DNA of 64,000 nt from Gigaspora rosea (GCA_003550325.1 QKWP01000372.1:120993-184992), one strand, 5' to 3'; shown: positions 45,736 to 57,528, counted from the stretch's first letter. Notes: generated from the sequence alone by a model not told the origin. A program made the numbers and translations.

Positions 45736-47235
45736 ACTAGCGTCCGACCCGTGGCTCCGCCACGGGATTGTAAAAATTTCGAGCTTGATCAGGTCTCCGA
45801 ATGCGTCATCTATCTATTTAATAATTTAAAATATCTAAATTAGCGATTGATTCATTATATCTTTTCATTATATAATTAATTTCATTCTATACCTTAAAGT
45901 TATCGTATTATCTGGTTAAATCTTCGGATGCATCATCTATCTATTTAATAATTTAAAATATAATAATTTCTCTAAGTTAGCGATTGATTCATTATATCTT
46001 TTCATCTTATAATTAATTTCACTTCTATACTTTAAAGTTATCGTATTATCTGGTTAAATTTCTAGCAATCTAGTTAAATCTTCTGATGCGTCATCTATCT
46101 ATTTAATAATTAAAAATAACAATAATTTCTCCAAGTTAGCGATTGATTCGTTATACCTTTCCATCATATAATTAATTCGTTTCTATACCTTAAAGCTATC
46201 GTATTATCTGATTCAATTTCTAGCAATCTAGTTAAATCTTCGGATGCGTCATCTATCTATTTAATAATTTAAAATATAATAATTTCTCCAAGTTAGCAAT
46301 TGATTCATTATATCTTTTCATCTTATAATTAATTTCACTTCTATACCTTAAAGTTATCATATTATCTGGTTAAATTTCTAACAATCTAGTTAAATCTTCG
46401 GATGCGTCATCTATATATTTAATAATTAAAAAATAACAATAATTTCTCCAAGTTAGCGATTGATTCGTTATACTTTTTATCATGTAATTAATTTCACTTC
46501 TATACCTTAAAGTTATCATATTATCTGGTTCAATTTCTAGCAATCTAGTAAATATTCGGATGCTTCATCCATCTATTTAATAATTTAAAATAACAATAAA
46601 TTTCTCGAAGTTAACGATTGATTCGTTATACCTTTTCATTATATAATTAATCTCACTTATATACCTTAAAGCTATCGTATTATCAGTTTCAATTTCTAGC
46701 AATCTAGTTAAATCTTCGGATGCTTAAATATAATAATTTCTCCAAGTTAGCGATTGATTCGTTATACCTTTTAATCTTATAATTAATTTCACTTCTATAC
46801 CTTAAAGTTATCATATTATCTACTGTAGTTAAATTTCTAGCAATCTAGTTAAATCTTCTATTTAATAATTTAAAATACAATAATTTTCCAAGTTAGCGAT
46901 TGATTCGTTATACCTTTTCATCATATAATTAATTTCACTTCTATACCTTAAAGCTATCGTATTATCTGGTTCAATTTCTAGCAATCTAGTTAAATCTCCG
47001 GATGCGTCTATTTAATAATTTAAAATAGCAATAATTTCTCCAAGTTAACGATTGATTCGTTATACCTTTCATCATATAAGTAATTTCACTTCTATACCTT
47101 AATGCTATCGTATTATCTGGTTAAATTTCTAACAATCTAGTTAAATCTTCTATTTAATAATTTAAATAACAATAATTTCTCCAAGTTAACGATTGATTCA
47201 TTATACCTTTCCATCATAATTAATTTTACCTCTAT
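45736..47235 (-). mobile_element. Helitron-like (Helentron/HINE-type) 3' part with minisatellite
   Basis: Read on the minus strand, the tandem array is followed by a perfect GC hairpin CCCGTGGCGGAGCCACGGG (45748-45766), seven bases TCGGACG, then CTAG and T (45736-45740). A hairpin a few bases before CTRR followed by T is the known 3' signature of Helitrons, and tandem repeats before that hairpin are typical of short non-autonomous Helentron relatives. No Rep/helicase frame and no 5' TC end could be located, so the left limit is open. Confidence 0.6.
45770..47230. repeat. Minisatellite, ten copies of ~137-160 bp
   Basis: AAGTTAGCGATTGATTCRTT recurs near 45842, 45980, 46139, 46296, 46456, 46613, 46750, 46896, 47048 and 47189. 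Between copies are CTTCTATACCTTAAAGYTAT, GTATTATCTGGTTMAATTTC and AATCTAGTTAAATCTTCGGA, then CATCTATCTATTTAATAATT. Length variation comes from loss of small blocks. Confidence 0.92.
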
Positions 47236-47348
47236 TGCAAAACTTGCTATTCCAGTGAAACACAAAATTCTGTTATAGAACTTGCTTACTAACGTAAAAC
47301 ACTAATTTCTATCGCACATTGTAGTATATAGTTAGGGTTGTATTGGGA

Positions 47349-47472
47349 CTGTTACAGCTGTTTTCAAAAAGATGCAGAAAAAATTAAAAATCCGGGAACT
47401 ATCGTTAATTCTCCATGATACAATAATCTGCATCTTTCCACGCTTTTTGAAAACAGTTGCAAGATACTGTGA
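47349..47472. mobile_element. ~124-bp MITE
   Basis: CTGTTACAGCTGTTTTCAAA..GATGCAG is inverted as CTGCATCTTTCC..TTTGAAAACAGTTGC and ATACTG. The arms differ by small insertions. Confidence 0.65.
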
Positions 47473-47935
47473 AAATTCTGTTACCGGTTATTATAAAAAT
47501 CATGTTACAAAACTTATTATTCTCGACTTTACGTATTGATGATTAAACCATGACGACATTAATGCAAATGATCAAAATGTCGCAATAATTGCAGATGATC
47601 ACGGGAAGTTCGTAATAATTACCAACCTTACGTAAATTATTAAATTATGCAAGTTTTTCCCACACTCAGGTCACATTTTTCAGATACGACCAATCAAAAA
47701 CGTTAAAACGCACGAACCCAGAATTGAGTTATAAAGATGATGTACGTGAGTAGAATGTGAGAAAATAATAATTAGATCGTCTATTGATTTTTTTGGAATG
47801 AATTATTTGATTTTTTTTTTTGAATGGTCACAATTCTAATAACACCTAACTCAAAAATTATCGAATCCAGCTGAAATAGTTGCCCAAAATTTATGAAAAC
47901 AGTTTAAATTCGGTTATAACGATTTTACAGTGCTT

Positions 47936-48110
47936 TTCAAATTATTGTGATCAGTGGTTTTCTTACATCACACCGGAAATCAGAAATCTAGAAAAAAATG
48001 CAATCTGTGATTGGTTAGGCATCATTTAGCCAATAATGTATTGGCATTTTTTCTAGATTTCTGATTTCCGTGTGATGCACGGAATTTGCTAATCACAGTA
48101 ATTTGAAATA
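47936..48110. mobile_element. ~175-bp MITE
   Basis: CAAATTATTGTGATCAG, ACATCACACCGGAAATCAGA and AATCTAGAAAAAA are mirrored by TTTTTTCTAGATTTCTGATT, CCGTGTGATGCACGG and CTAATCACAGTAATTTG. A fragment of the same family lies at 40941-40969. Confidence 0.8.
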
Positions 48111-49208
48111 ATAATAACCCAATTTTAATAGCAACCGGCTTTAGTAGTAAATATATCTTATAGTAATTGGTTTAATTTGGTTGTAAAGCTCTGTTTTTAT
48201 TCGGTAAGGGTGGCAGAATTCATGTTTAAATTGAATTTTATGATTTAAAATATTTGAACTTTATTATGTAATATATATATTCTATTCAAATACAAGCGAC
48301 TTTTAAGATATAATTTTTATTTTCATCGTCATCGTCAAATCATGCAACTTTACCAATACCTTTTAGTTACGGTCATAAGATTATGTAATAAAAAATTTAA
48401 ATCTGCTTTAAATTGGTTTAAATTAAAAATCGGTGAGTTATAACATCGTATCCATCCCTAAAAGTTGATTTTATTACGAAAATATAACCTGCAAATACCA
48501 CGATTAAATCCAGTTTAAATTCAGCTCAATTAAGGTTTGGATTTCAAACTGATTCTGACCGCTAATTCAAATTATAAACTTGAGCCCAAATATTGATGCT
48601 ATACTAAATAAATACCAACCCATATATTATGATATTTGTGTAAAAAAAATATCGTGCGATTCTGCATTATAATCATATGTGGTTGCGGATAATCATTATT
48701 TTTTCTATATTTATCAGTTTTCATGCTGTGCCTGAGTATTATTACGAGCTAATACTTTGGATACAACAGTACAATGCGTACATTTTCTATTATTCTAAAA
48801 ATTAAATCCATCACACACTTATAGGTAGTGCATTTTGAGTGCTTCATATAAGACAAATATATTTATCTAAAATTGTTGACAAAGAACTTACTAATTTGCC
48901 TCCATTTTTTTTGCGTCTAATCGGAAAGCAATGCGACTGCAACCGATAAGGGCTAAATTTGTGCAGCTTACAAGAAATATAAATATATTCATGACATACA
49001 AATAATGATTTTATTTGTAACTACATAAAATCAATTTCTACATTGCGACAAATTATGTCATCAGAATTTCTTGGAAAAAAAGATTTCTATGCTCCAGAGT
49101 GTTGATTCCACGCAAATGATTAAAAAGGAAGGTCATAAAAATAGGATGATAATTGCGATAGAAGTTATTGAAAAAGGAAAGGCGTTCAGGCACTACATAT
49201 ATTACATA
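48111..49208. other. AT-rich stretch, no gene
   Basis: TTTAAATT-type words recur at 48220-48560 between AAGGGTGGCAG (48207) and TCCATCCCT (48452), perhaps an eroded hAT-like element. I could not define ends or a duplication. Confidence 0.35.
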
Positions 49209-49210
49209 TA

Positions 49211-49358
49211 CAGTCAAGCCTTTCTATAGTCACCTCTTTTATAGTCACAAAATTAATATAATTACAAATTTATCTTTACCAATTATCTATAAATACACAC
49301 TTATTTATAATCACAGATTTTTGTATCCCAAATATGTGACTATGGAGGAGTTAGACTG
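49211..49358. mobile_element. 148-bp pogo-like MITE, TA target
   Basis: CAGTCAAGCCTTTCTATAGT on the left and ACTATGGAGGAGTTAGACTG on the right, TA outside each. CAGT(C) tips and TA duplication fit the pogo/Tc1 group. The 97-codon frame crossing it is a by-product. Confidence 0.75.
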
Positions 49359-49360
49359 TA

Positions 49361-50811
49361 TTATATATTTGCACGACTATCGGAAAAACTCAATAAATTT
49401 AATTCCCGACATAACAATGACGAAATTTCCTATAAAGATGAATAATGATGTATATGATTAGTATGATGCAGAAATACGAAAACTTTAATCACTTTATATA
49501 TATATATATAATACATTTAAAATACAATCTCGTTTGACGACATGCAAATGTCATTCACTATAGAAATAGGAAATCTTAAAGATCTTCACTTTATTACAGT
49601 TGCTAATTGGGAAATAATGTATTACTGATTTTATATTACCTCATTTCTATATATAGAGAGAGATTGCTGAAATTGGTAATATGAATAATCTCAAAAATAA
49701 TATTTAAAAAAATGCATGTACAGCGCAAGAAATTTAAAAACTACAACCATTGGCAAAGTATAAATAACTAGCATATTGAAATCAATGTTTCCAAAATTAT
49801 TTGCACCAATAAAGTGTGAACATAAACACTTTATTGGCATCGATAATTTAAGAAATGTTATGATTTAAATGTTCATTTGTTTAGATATTATATTAACTCT
49901 TAGAGATTTTGGTTTTATATTTTCTATTGTGGCAAAATCATTGAAACCAAATATTTTGAAATAATCGACTATAATAATGCATTTATTGATTCTAATATGG
50001 AAAATAATCCGAATTCTCCCTATTGTTATTCCAAAAATTTACTATCCGAAAATTGCATAGATTGTTTAGAAATAACATCCTTCACATTCCAAGGTGTTAG
50101 GTGACGTTATTACGTGAAAATATACTGTAGTACGTACTGTATGCATGATACAGAAAATCTAAAAATTCCAATCATTTTATATGAAATAAAAATTAACATC
50201 ACATTTAGGGATAAACTAAATTTAGTAGCGGCTTACCTTAAGTTTAAGCAGTGTACATAAGATGTTACTATTTAGTACGTATGAACCTTGGCGTATTATT
50301 TTCTCTGTAGAAAGATTGCGATTCTAAATCTATCGCTTTATTGAGATTGATAATTTAAAAAATTATTTTCAGATGTGCTACCAGTCGTTGCATTATCTCT
50401 ACAGAGAGATTGAAGTTTTTGAATTTCTTGCATAGTGCATTCATACGCACACAGTATATTGTAAAAGAAATATCGACCATTGTAATACTGCAGACGTGAT
50501 ACAAATTCCGGAGCCTTGAACTTTGGAGTTCTTATGAGTTTGTAAAATTTTAATTCGAGTGTCAGGGGAATTCGTATTGTAAAATAGCTAGAATTAATAG
50601 AAAAATTATAATTTTTTATGTTTTATTCCATTACATTAAAAATTATTCATGAAATTTCTCTTGAAATAAGGACAATTGAGTTCCAATTATTGGAATATTA
50701 AAGCACATAGAAGCATTATCTTTAAAACACTAAAAACTGAATAATAGATAATATAAACACAGAGGGGCTGTTACTAAAGCAACTCATTATCATATTTATA
50801 CATGATGCGGC
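49361..50811. other. AT-rich stretch, no gene
   Basis: AT microsatellite at 49495-49512. Partially inverted words AGAGAGATTG near 50315 and 50397. No coding evidence. Confidence 0.4.
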
Positions 50812-51094
50812 TTGCTTCACCAACAGTCAACTCACTGACACCCCATTCACTGACAAATTATTCACTGACAAGTTCATTTTATTGGCAGATTTTCACCGAA
50901 GCTCATTTCACTGACAAAGTAATTCTGGTCATTGTTGTTAAGGCCAGGGTAGAATCAAGTATAAAGTTAGTGTGCTTTATAAAAAAAAACTTGTCAGTGA
51001 AATGAAATGAACCGTCAATAAAATGAACTTGTTGACGAATAATTTGTCAGTGAAATGTGGTGTCTATGAAATGATTGTCAGTGAAATAATATGG
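50812..51094. mobile_element. ~283-bp MITE with CACTGACAA subrepeats
   Basis: TTCACTGACAAATTATTC, CAAGTTCATTTTATTG and CATTTCACTGACAA on the left are mirrored by TTGTCAGTGAAATG, CAATAAAATGAACTTG and GAATAATTTGTCAGTGAAAT on the right. The TTTCACTGACAA word occurs about eight times counting both strands. Confidence 0.75.
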
Positions 51095-51591
51095 ACCTAT
51101 TTATACATATAAGCAGATAAAGAACATGTATATAATGTTCTTACAATCAATACAACAATCTGAATTTACCATCAAACATTTGTATCAAAACATTTATCTT
51201 TTATTACAAATCTCTTGAAGAATATCCTGTACTATCACCTTCTGCTAACTCACAAGTATAGTCCTTTCCTATAATTCATCCTACTTTGGATTTCTCCATT
51301 TTTAAAAAGATAATACTTGCTCCGCTTTTGTCTTTAAACCCTTTTCTATACAAACTTTTTCTGATCTTGCAAACAAGGCAGAAAACTTTTATAAAAAAGA
51401 AAAACTATACTGAATCCAACAATACTTTTTACTTTTATTTTTATTTCAATGAATATCTCCAAAAATGATCAAATATACAACCTTTTCTATAATGAATTTA
51501 TTTACAAGCTTTTCAAACAAACTACTGACCCTTTATTTATTGGAAGAATCATCTTTTATTTTGAAATTCTTAAAACATTCATACTTTATAT

Positions 51592-51920
51592 TAGAGGTCT
51601 GACTCGATGTATACTATTCACTGAATATTCACTGAATATTCGAATATTCAAATATATAATTTTTCACTGAATGAATATTTGAATATTTAAAATTTCACTG
51701 ATATATTCATTGAATATTCATTGAATGTGTATATATATATAATTTTATAATTTATTTTATTGTTTAATAATTTATTGGCTAATTTAAGTGAGATATTATA
51801 TAATTTTTTAAAATTGAAATATATTTAATATTCAATGAATATTCAGAACAATATTCGAATAAAAAAATATTGAACAAATAAATATTCGAATACTTATTTT
51901 TTGAACAAGTCAGACCTCTA
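51592..51920. mobile_element. 329-bp hAT-like MITE with ATTCGAATA/ATTCACTGA subrepeats
   Basis: TAGAGGTCTGACTCGA and CAAGTCAGACCTCTA are the ends. The flanks CTTTATAT and TTTAATAT match 6 of 8. ATTCACTGAATATTCG-type words are repeated next to both ends. Confidence 0.8.
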
Positions 51921-52329
51921 TTTAATATGCTAAATATCATTTACCCCAGGTAGAACAACTTATTATTAACTACTATAAAATTATCAAATCTGACTTCAAA
52001 CATTCTCTCTTTACAATTATAATCAAATACTCAACAAAACACAAGAGCTCTAATCTTCAAACTATTTTTGTACTTTAATTGGATTCTTTAATAATTTATT
52101 ATCAAATATTACAAAATTAAAATTTCAATTTTAAAAAAATCTCATTTATTTGAATATATCAAATATTACAAAATAATTCTTATAAAATGCTAATTATAAC
52201 TCCAATTTACCCAATAATAACTTTCAAAAATTTTAACTCTTTATTACTTCTTTAATCCTACTCATCAGAATTCAAATTTTTTTATATTATTTAGATATTA
52301 TATAAATAATTTATTTACAAACCATTTAT
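51921..52329. other. AT-rich stretch, no gene
   Basis: It is A/T-rich with frequent CAAATATTACAAAAT words and may be the far end of the decayed minus-strand gene that follows. Confidence 0.35.
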
Positions 52330-52800
52330 AATACTAAAAACTTACCCAATCATCTTTTTAATACTTTAATTTTATGATTTAATAATTCTTTTTCATCTTC
52401 CAAATGATTTGAATACTTTAGTATCTCTAATTTTTTTTTCTCAAAGTATTAAAATCTGCTTGTAATTTATTATATGCTTGCTGTAGTTCTACATACATTC
52501 CCAACTTCCAATAAGAAAATGATTCTAAAAAATTTTTACTTTCTAAAATATTACTTGGTCTCTCTTTAAAAAATTTAATTCACTTTTTTTAAATTCTAGC
52601 TTCTTTTTTAACTCATACAATTCTTTTATAATAACTTCTATATTTTGTAACCAGCTAACTCAAGGCTCACTTACAATACTTCTTTCTCTTTTTCTTCTTT
52701 AACAACTTCTTTTTTCTTTTCTTCAACAAAACCTTCTCTTTTATTTTTTTTTAGCAACTATTTGCATACTAGCAAATAATTTAATTTTAATTTATTAACT
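52330..52800 (-). pseudogene. Decayed coiled-coil coding region, family unknown
   Basis: On the minus strand the DNA is full of AAA/GAA/GAT/CTA codons and short frames with Lys/Glu/Leu heptad character (for example VEEKKKEVVKEEKEKEV and LQQAYNKLQADFNTLRKK). It has many breaks. I do not recognise the protein and do not assign it to a host gene or an element. Direction and coding past are inferred from codon and heptad pattern only. Confidence 0.4.
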
Positions 52801-53026
52801 ATGACTAACGTTTTTAAAATTAACAATATTAATTATTAGAAGGCTTCTAGAAATTATGTAATTTTTGAGTAGGTGAGCGGGGTCCCCAAAATATCAGGTT
52901 ATAATTCTGGTCAAAATTTTATAATTCTGATCAAAATGATTAAATTATAAAATTATTAATAACTTTGGATCAAACCCTAAATGCAATACTTTTCTAAATG
53001 CTCAATTTTTTGCTATCTCTATGCAC

Positions 53027-53286
53027 TGGACCAATTTGGATAATTTAACTACCAAAATTATCTTCTCAAAGAGAGATTTTAACAAGTCTAAAATTATAAA
53101 AATATAATCATAGGATCTCAAAATCAGACTAGACTATATATTATTATATAATAGTTATTTAATATATAATAATATATAAATCTAGTCTAATCTAGAAATT
53201 CTGTAATTAGATTTTTATATTTTTAAGCTTGTTAGAATCCTCTTTTTAAAATGATTATTTTGGTAGCTAAATTATCTGAATTGGTC
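53027..53286. mobile_element. Fold-back element with ~115-bp arms
   Basis: GGACCAATTTGGATAATTTA and ACTACCAAAATTATC on the left face GATTATTTTGGTAGCTAAAT and TATCTGAATTGGTC on the right. A(A)TCAGACTAGACTATATA is mirrored at the centre, near 53145. The motif ATAATTTAACTACCAAAAT is shared with the arms of the two larger fold-backs. Confidence 0.75.
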
Positions 53287-53324
53287 TTTAAATATTAAAA
53301 TTTATATAATTATTATATATATGC

Positions 53325-54030
53325 TTCAATTTTTGGAATTAGTAATTACTTTTGTTCTACTGGTTCATTTTGTATAATTTAACTACCAAAATGCTTATCT
53401 CAATGAGACAATTTTAATAGCCCTAATTTGTTAACACTAATCACAGGGTTCAACTTTTGCATAATTCTAATAGTGTTTTTAGAATACTAAATAAATTTCT
53501 TTAGTATTAAATAACTTTTAATCTACAGGCATTTTGAATATTTTAGTACCAAAATGTTTATCTTAGTGAGACAATTTTAACAAATCAAAATTACTAGATT
53601 CTAATTGCAGAATCCAAGATTGATAAAAATTTGTATTGCTAGACAATTATTTAGTCAAATTGGTTTTGTATATAAAAACCAATTTGATTAAATGATTGTA
53701 ATAATACAAATCTTTATTGGGCTTGGATTCTGTAATTAAAATTTAGTAGTCTTGTCAAAACTGCCTTATTAGAATGAATATTTTGATAGCTAAATTATTT
53801 AAAATGGGCTAGTGGATTAAAGTTATTTAATATTAAAGAAATTTACTTAGAGATTATAAAAATTACTATTAAAATTACACAAAAGTTGAATGATCTTGGA
53901 ACTCTGTAATTAGATTTTAACAATCATGGGCTTGCAAGAATTATCTCATCAAGATAAGTATTATAGTAGTTAAATCATACAAAATGGAACAGTAGAACAA
54001 AAGTTATTACCAATTCCAGAAATTGTTGCA
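53325..54030. mobile_element. ~700-bp fold-back palindrome with ~350-bp arms
   Basis: The left arm ATTTTTGGAATTAGTAATTA, CTTTTGTTCTACTGGTTCAT ... AATTGGTTTTGTATATA is mirrored through AAAAACCAATTTGATTAA ... ATGGAACAGTAGAACAAAAG to about 54030, centred near 53678. By eye three bases in four pair. It contains no coding frame. Confidence 0.8.
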
Positions 54031-54499
54031 TATAAATAATTTTTAAAAATATAAATTTTGATTGGCTAATAGAGTATCAGATGTGAATAAATAGGGTAAA
54101 TTTTTAAAATTTATTAGTACCAAAAATTATATAATTTTTGAAGCCCTCTTACTAAATATTTTTACTTCTAACAAGTTCAACCTCTTGCTTTAATACAAAA
54201 TTCATCTTATTTGGATAAGATTGGCACAAATTATTTATATGAATTTGGGACAAACTGCTATATAAAAATTCAAGTTACAAAAAAGGCTAAAAAAACAATT
54301 TTTTTTAACAAAAAACTAGAAAATCTACAAATCATAAAATAATATACAATTACTCTTGCAACTATATTATCAAAAAAAATTATTTACTTTGTAAAAAAAC
54401 TTTATTTTGTACCTAAAACAGATTTACAATCTAAAACAATTTAAGATTTAAATATATTCAAAAATTGCTATATTTAAAACCATTTGTTTAAAAAGTTAT

Positions 54500-55400
54500 T
54501 GCTTCATAACTAATATGGTTTTAGTAATCCAGTTTTGCACAGTTGAAAGCCTAAGAACTTCTTTAGGTTTGAGTTCACCTTTATTTATTATTCTTGTAGT
54601 TCTTAGTACATTTGCTAAGTATTCATTTTTTTCTATTTATAACTCCTACAACAAATATTGTTTTTAACAATGTTTTCATGTGAGGTGCAATCTTAGCAAA
54701 TTCATTCTTTGGGTTTACTTTTTGTGCCCAACCTGAGGTAAAAAATTTATAGCTAAATGAACTTTATAGTTAGAACTAGTATTTAAACTCTAGTTATATT
54801 TATTCAATTCATATCTTATAGATAATATTTGACTACTTTGTAACAGTATGTTTATTAAGTCTACAAGTAGAAGTTCCATATTCTTTTTAAAATTTTTAGT
54901 TTATATAAAAAAAAAGTTACCTTTATCAAACAGTCAAGTAAATGATTGCTGCTAAAAAAAACTTGTAATTCTTATCTAATAAAAATTACAAGTTTTCTCT
55001 TGGCAATACTCAAATAATGAGGCTTTACTTTTTAATACTTGTATAAAAAGGATCAAAATTGCTTTTATTTTTTAATATTAACCTTGTTGAACCTGGAATA
55101 GGTATTGTCCATAATTTGGTTGGTATTGAATATAGTAATCTTGCTTTACAACCTTATAGCTTTTTATAATTTTTCAATTTTGTTAGAGAAAATATATTCT
55201 ATTGGCCAAAACACAGTAATTCGTGTGCACAAATAAAACTGGATTCATTTTCATTATCTGTCTATTTCTACTTATTTCAAAAAGTAATGCCAAAAATTGT
55301 GCCAAGTTTTGGTTTTCTTTATTATTAATATATGGGACCCTGTACAGCAAAACGTGCATTGGAACAATCATATGATTTTGAGAAAATCACAATTAAAAAT
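54500..55400 (-). pseudogene. Decayed minus-strand coding region of unknown family
   Basis: Separate short minus-strand frames look like protein: SGWAQKVNPKNEFAKIAPH near 54700, LSTVQNWITK near 54530 and ITVFW/NLAQFLALLFEISRNRQ, MNPVLFVHTNYC at 55183-55371. The NLAQFL frame is open for 62 codons. The parts are separated by breaks and A/T-rich filler. It may have belonged with the coiled-coil remnant at 52330-52800, with the fold-backs inserted between. I do not recognise the family. Confidence 0.4.
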
Positions 55401-55722
55401 CATTACATGATTAATTTTAATTATAATAATCACAAACCAAATACGCACCTTTTATTAATATATTTTACAAATTAATAACATTTTTAAAAAGATATAATAT
55501 ATAAACAGATTATTATTATAAAATCTCAAAATCTAATTGGTTGGCCCAATGCACTATTTTGCTGTGCGGAGTCCTATATATTAGATTTTTGAAATCAATA
55601 TTAAGTAATAAATAAAAAATATTATTATTCCTGCAATGTGTGTTTCAGATATATTCTTTATTACTTCTTCTATATTCTCACCTACTTTAATTCTATAACC
55701 AAGTTTTATATAGTAGTCTATT

Positions 55723-56107
55723 GAGTGCATCTATGCACCCTCCAAACCAGTTTGAAAACTGGTTTTTAGCTACTATGTACTTCCTACCCAAAATGGAAAT
55801 GATTATTATTGTTGTTATTTTTTTGATTAACGTGAAGATTAATTGTTAGAATTAGAGTTAGAATAGTATTAGAGTTAGAGTAGGCTTTAAAAGATATCTA
55901 TACCAAAATTTTGCAAGGAATTTTTTTTGTTATAATGCAAAAGATAGTTTCATATGCGAAATTTCAAGATAAAGATGATTTTTTGAATAAACAAATGTTT
56001 TTTAATTTTAACATTACACACTGATCATTTATATGGCATCTATATATCTGATACTAATTGGCTAGGGAACCAGTTTTCAAACTGGTTTGGAGCACATAGA
56101 TGCACAC
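55723..56107. mobile_element. 385-bp MULE-type MITE
   Basis: GAGTGCATCTATGCACCCTC and AAACCAGTTTGAAAACTGG on the left are mirrored by CCAGTTTTCAAACTGGTTTG and GAGCACATAGATGCACAC on the right. The 10 bases outside, GTAGTCTATT and GTAGTTTATT, match 9 of 10. A 9-10-bp duplication and G...C ends fit Mutator-like elements. The core shares CCAAAATTTTGCAAGGAA and GCAAAAG with 7294-7571. Confidence 0.8.
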
Positions 56108-57058
56108 GTAGTTTATTGCATAAGCAATCTAGAAATAAAAAATTTTATTTTTAATAAATATTATAAAAATTAATGCATATAATATTTATATAACACCTGA
56201 GTATAATAGGAATCAATTGTGGTTTTCATCTCTTCTGCTTCTAAGAATAACTACCTTCTTGGTTGGATTCTATACTATTTCTTTTATAATTACCATTAAT
56301 TTGATACAATAATAGACTCTATTGTCAAAAATTATTACTATCTATTTTGGGTTTTTTTAAGAGTTTCTATGGCTATATACAAGGAAAACACAATAAACCA
56401 AATGTCTTGTCTAGTGTTATTTAACTAGTAATCAAAGGCAAAAATATTAAGTATAGCATTATTCTTATTCTTTGTATATACCAACACTAAATGCAATATA
56501 AAACCATATTTTTTATAGATTTAACTTTTGTTCTACAAGCACTTTGAGGGTTAATGTGCATTTTGTAATCTATTATGAGCAGTGCTCTATTATGGTCTAA
56601 TTTCTGAAAATTAGCTTTCATTTGGCAGTTAAGATTAGTGTTTATTGCAGACCTGATCCAAGATCTGGATCTGATCTAAATTTGATCTAGTAGTTCAGGT
56701 TTGAACTCACAATTTTTGGATCTGAGCAGTTCTAAATCTCTACAGAGATTCTATTAGATATATTCAATAAGATCTGTTATAATGATGCTCTATACTCTGA
56801 TTGGTTGCCTATTTTGAGTATATAAATTCACCATGTTTACTATTTATAAAAACTCTTAGAATTCCTCATAGGCTGAGTCTAGAGCTTGGATCTGTTATCT
56901 ATTTTTATAAATTTATTCACAGATATTTATTATTAAGTTTAAGTATACGTATAAATTCACTATTACTTTATAAAATGCAAAGAAGATTAATGCAATAAGA
57001 ACAAATAGAACTTTTTTTATTCTCATAATATTCTTTAATTCGTGATCCGTCTAAAAAC
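56108..57058. other. AT-rich stretch with GATCTG-rich patch
   Basis: At 56640-56760, GATCTG/CAGATC-type words cluster like the subterminal repeats of the MITEs, but no ends can be defined. A 65-codon frame at 56801-56998 has no known domain. Confidence 0.35.
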
Positions 57059-57528
57059 CAGTGAAATAACATAGTAAATTGTGAGAAAATTTACTATTGT
57101 TTTTTTGACTTTTTTGGAAGCTGAAGTTTCCCAAAGGACAAACTGATTTTCTACTAAGTAAACAACTTTTATAAATTAAATAAAAATTGCAAAGAAAAAA
57201 TTCCGGTCATAATAGCAGTTAAATTATTAAAATCGGCCTAGTGGATCACGAAATATAAGCATTTTTGTCTTTGCAACTATATAGTATAAACATAAAAGTA
57301 ACCTTATAATCATGAAGACAAAAATGCTCATATCTCGTGACCCACTGGGCCGATTTTAATGATTTAACTACCATTATGACTGAAATTTTCTCCTCTACAA
57401 CTTTTACTTAATGTAAAAGAGATGTTTACTTAGTAGAAAATCGGTTTGTCCTTTGGAAATCTCCAGATTTCAAAATAGACAAAAAATATATAGTAAACAT
57501 ATCTACACTGTTTACTATGTTTTCACTA
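57059..57528. mobile_element. 470-bp fold-back element with ~225-bp arms
   Basis: CAGTGAAATAACATAGTAAA at the left and TTTACTATGTTTTCACTA at the right form the tips. Inside, CCAAAGGACAAACTGATTTT, CTACTAAGTAAACA, AAAATCGGCCTAGTGG and AAGCATTTTTGTCTT are each mirrored. The centre is near 57285. The GTTAAATTATTAAAATCGG word relates it to the 53027 and 53325 fold-backs. The outer octamers do not match. Confidence 0.8.

Noticed and set aside
48205-48470. hAT element with TAAGGGTGG / CCATCCCTA ends
   Set aside because: Only the last nine bases agree and the flanking octamers differ. It is too weak to call.
49168-49461. 97-codon plus-strand frame
   Set aside because: It overlaps the pogo-like MITE at 49211-49358, and no domain is visible.
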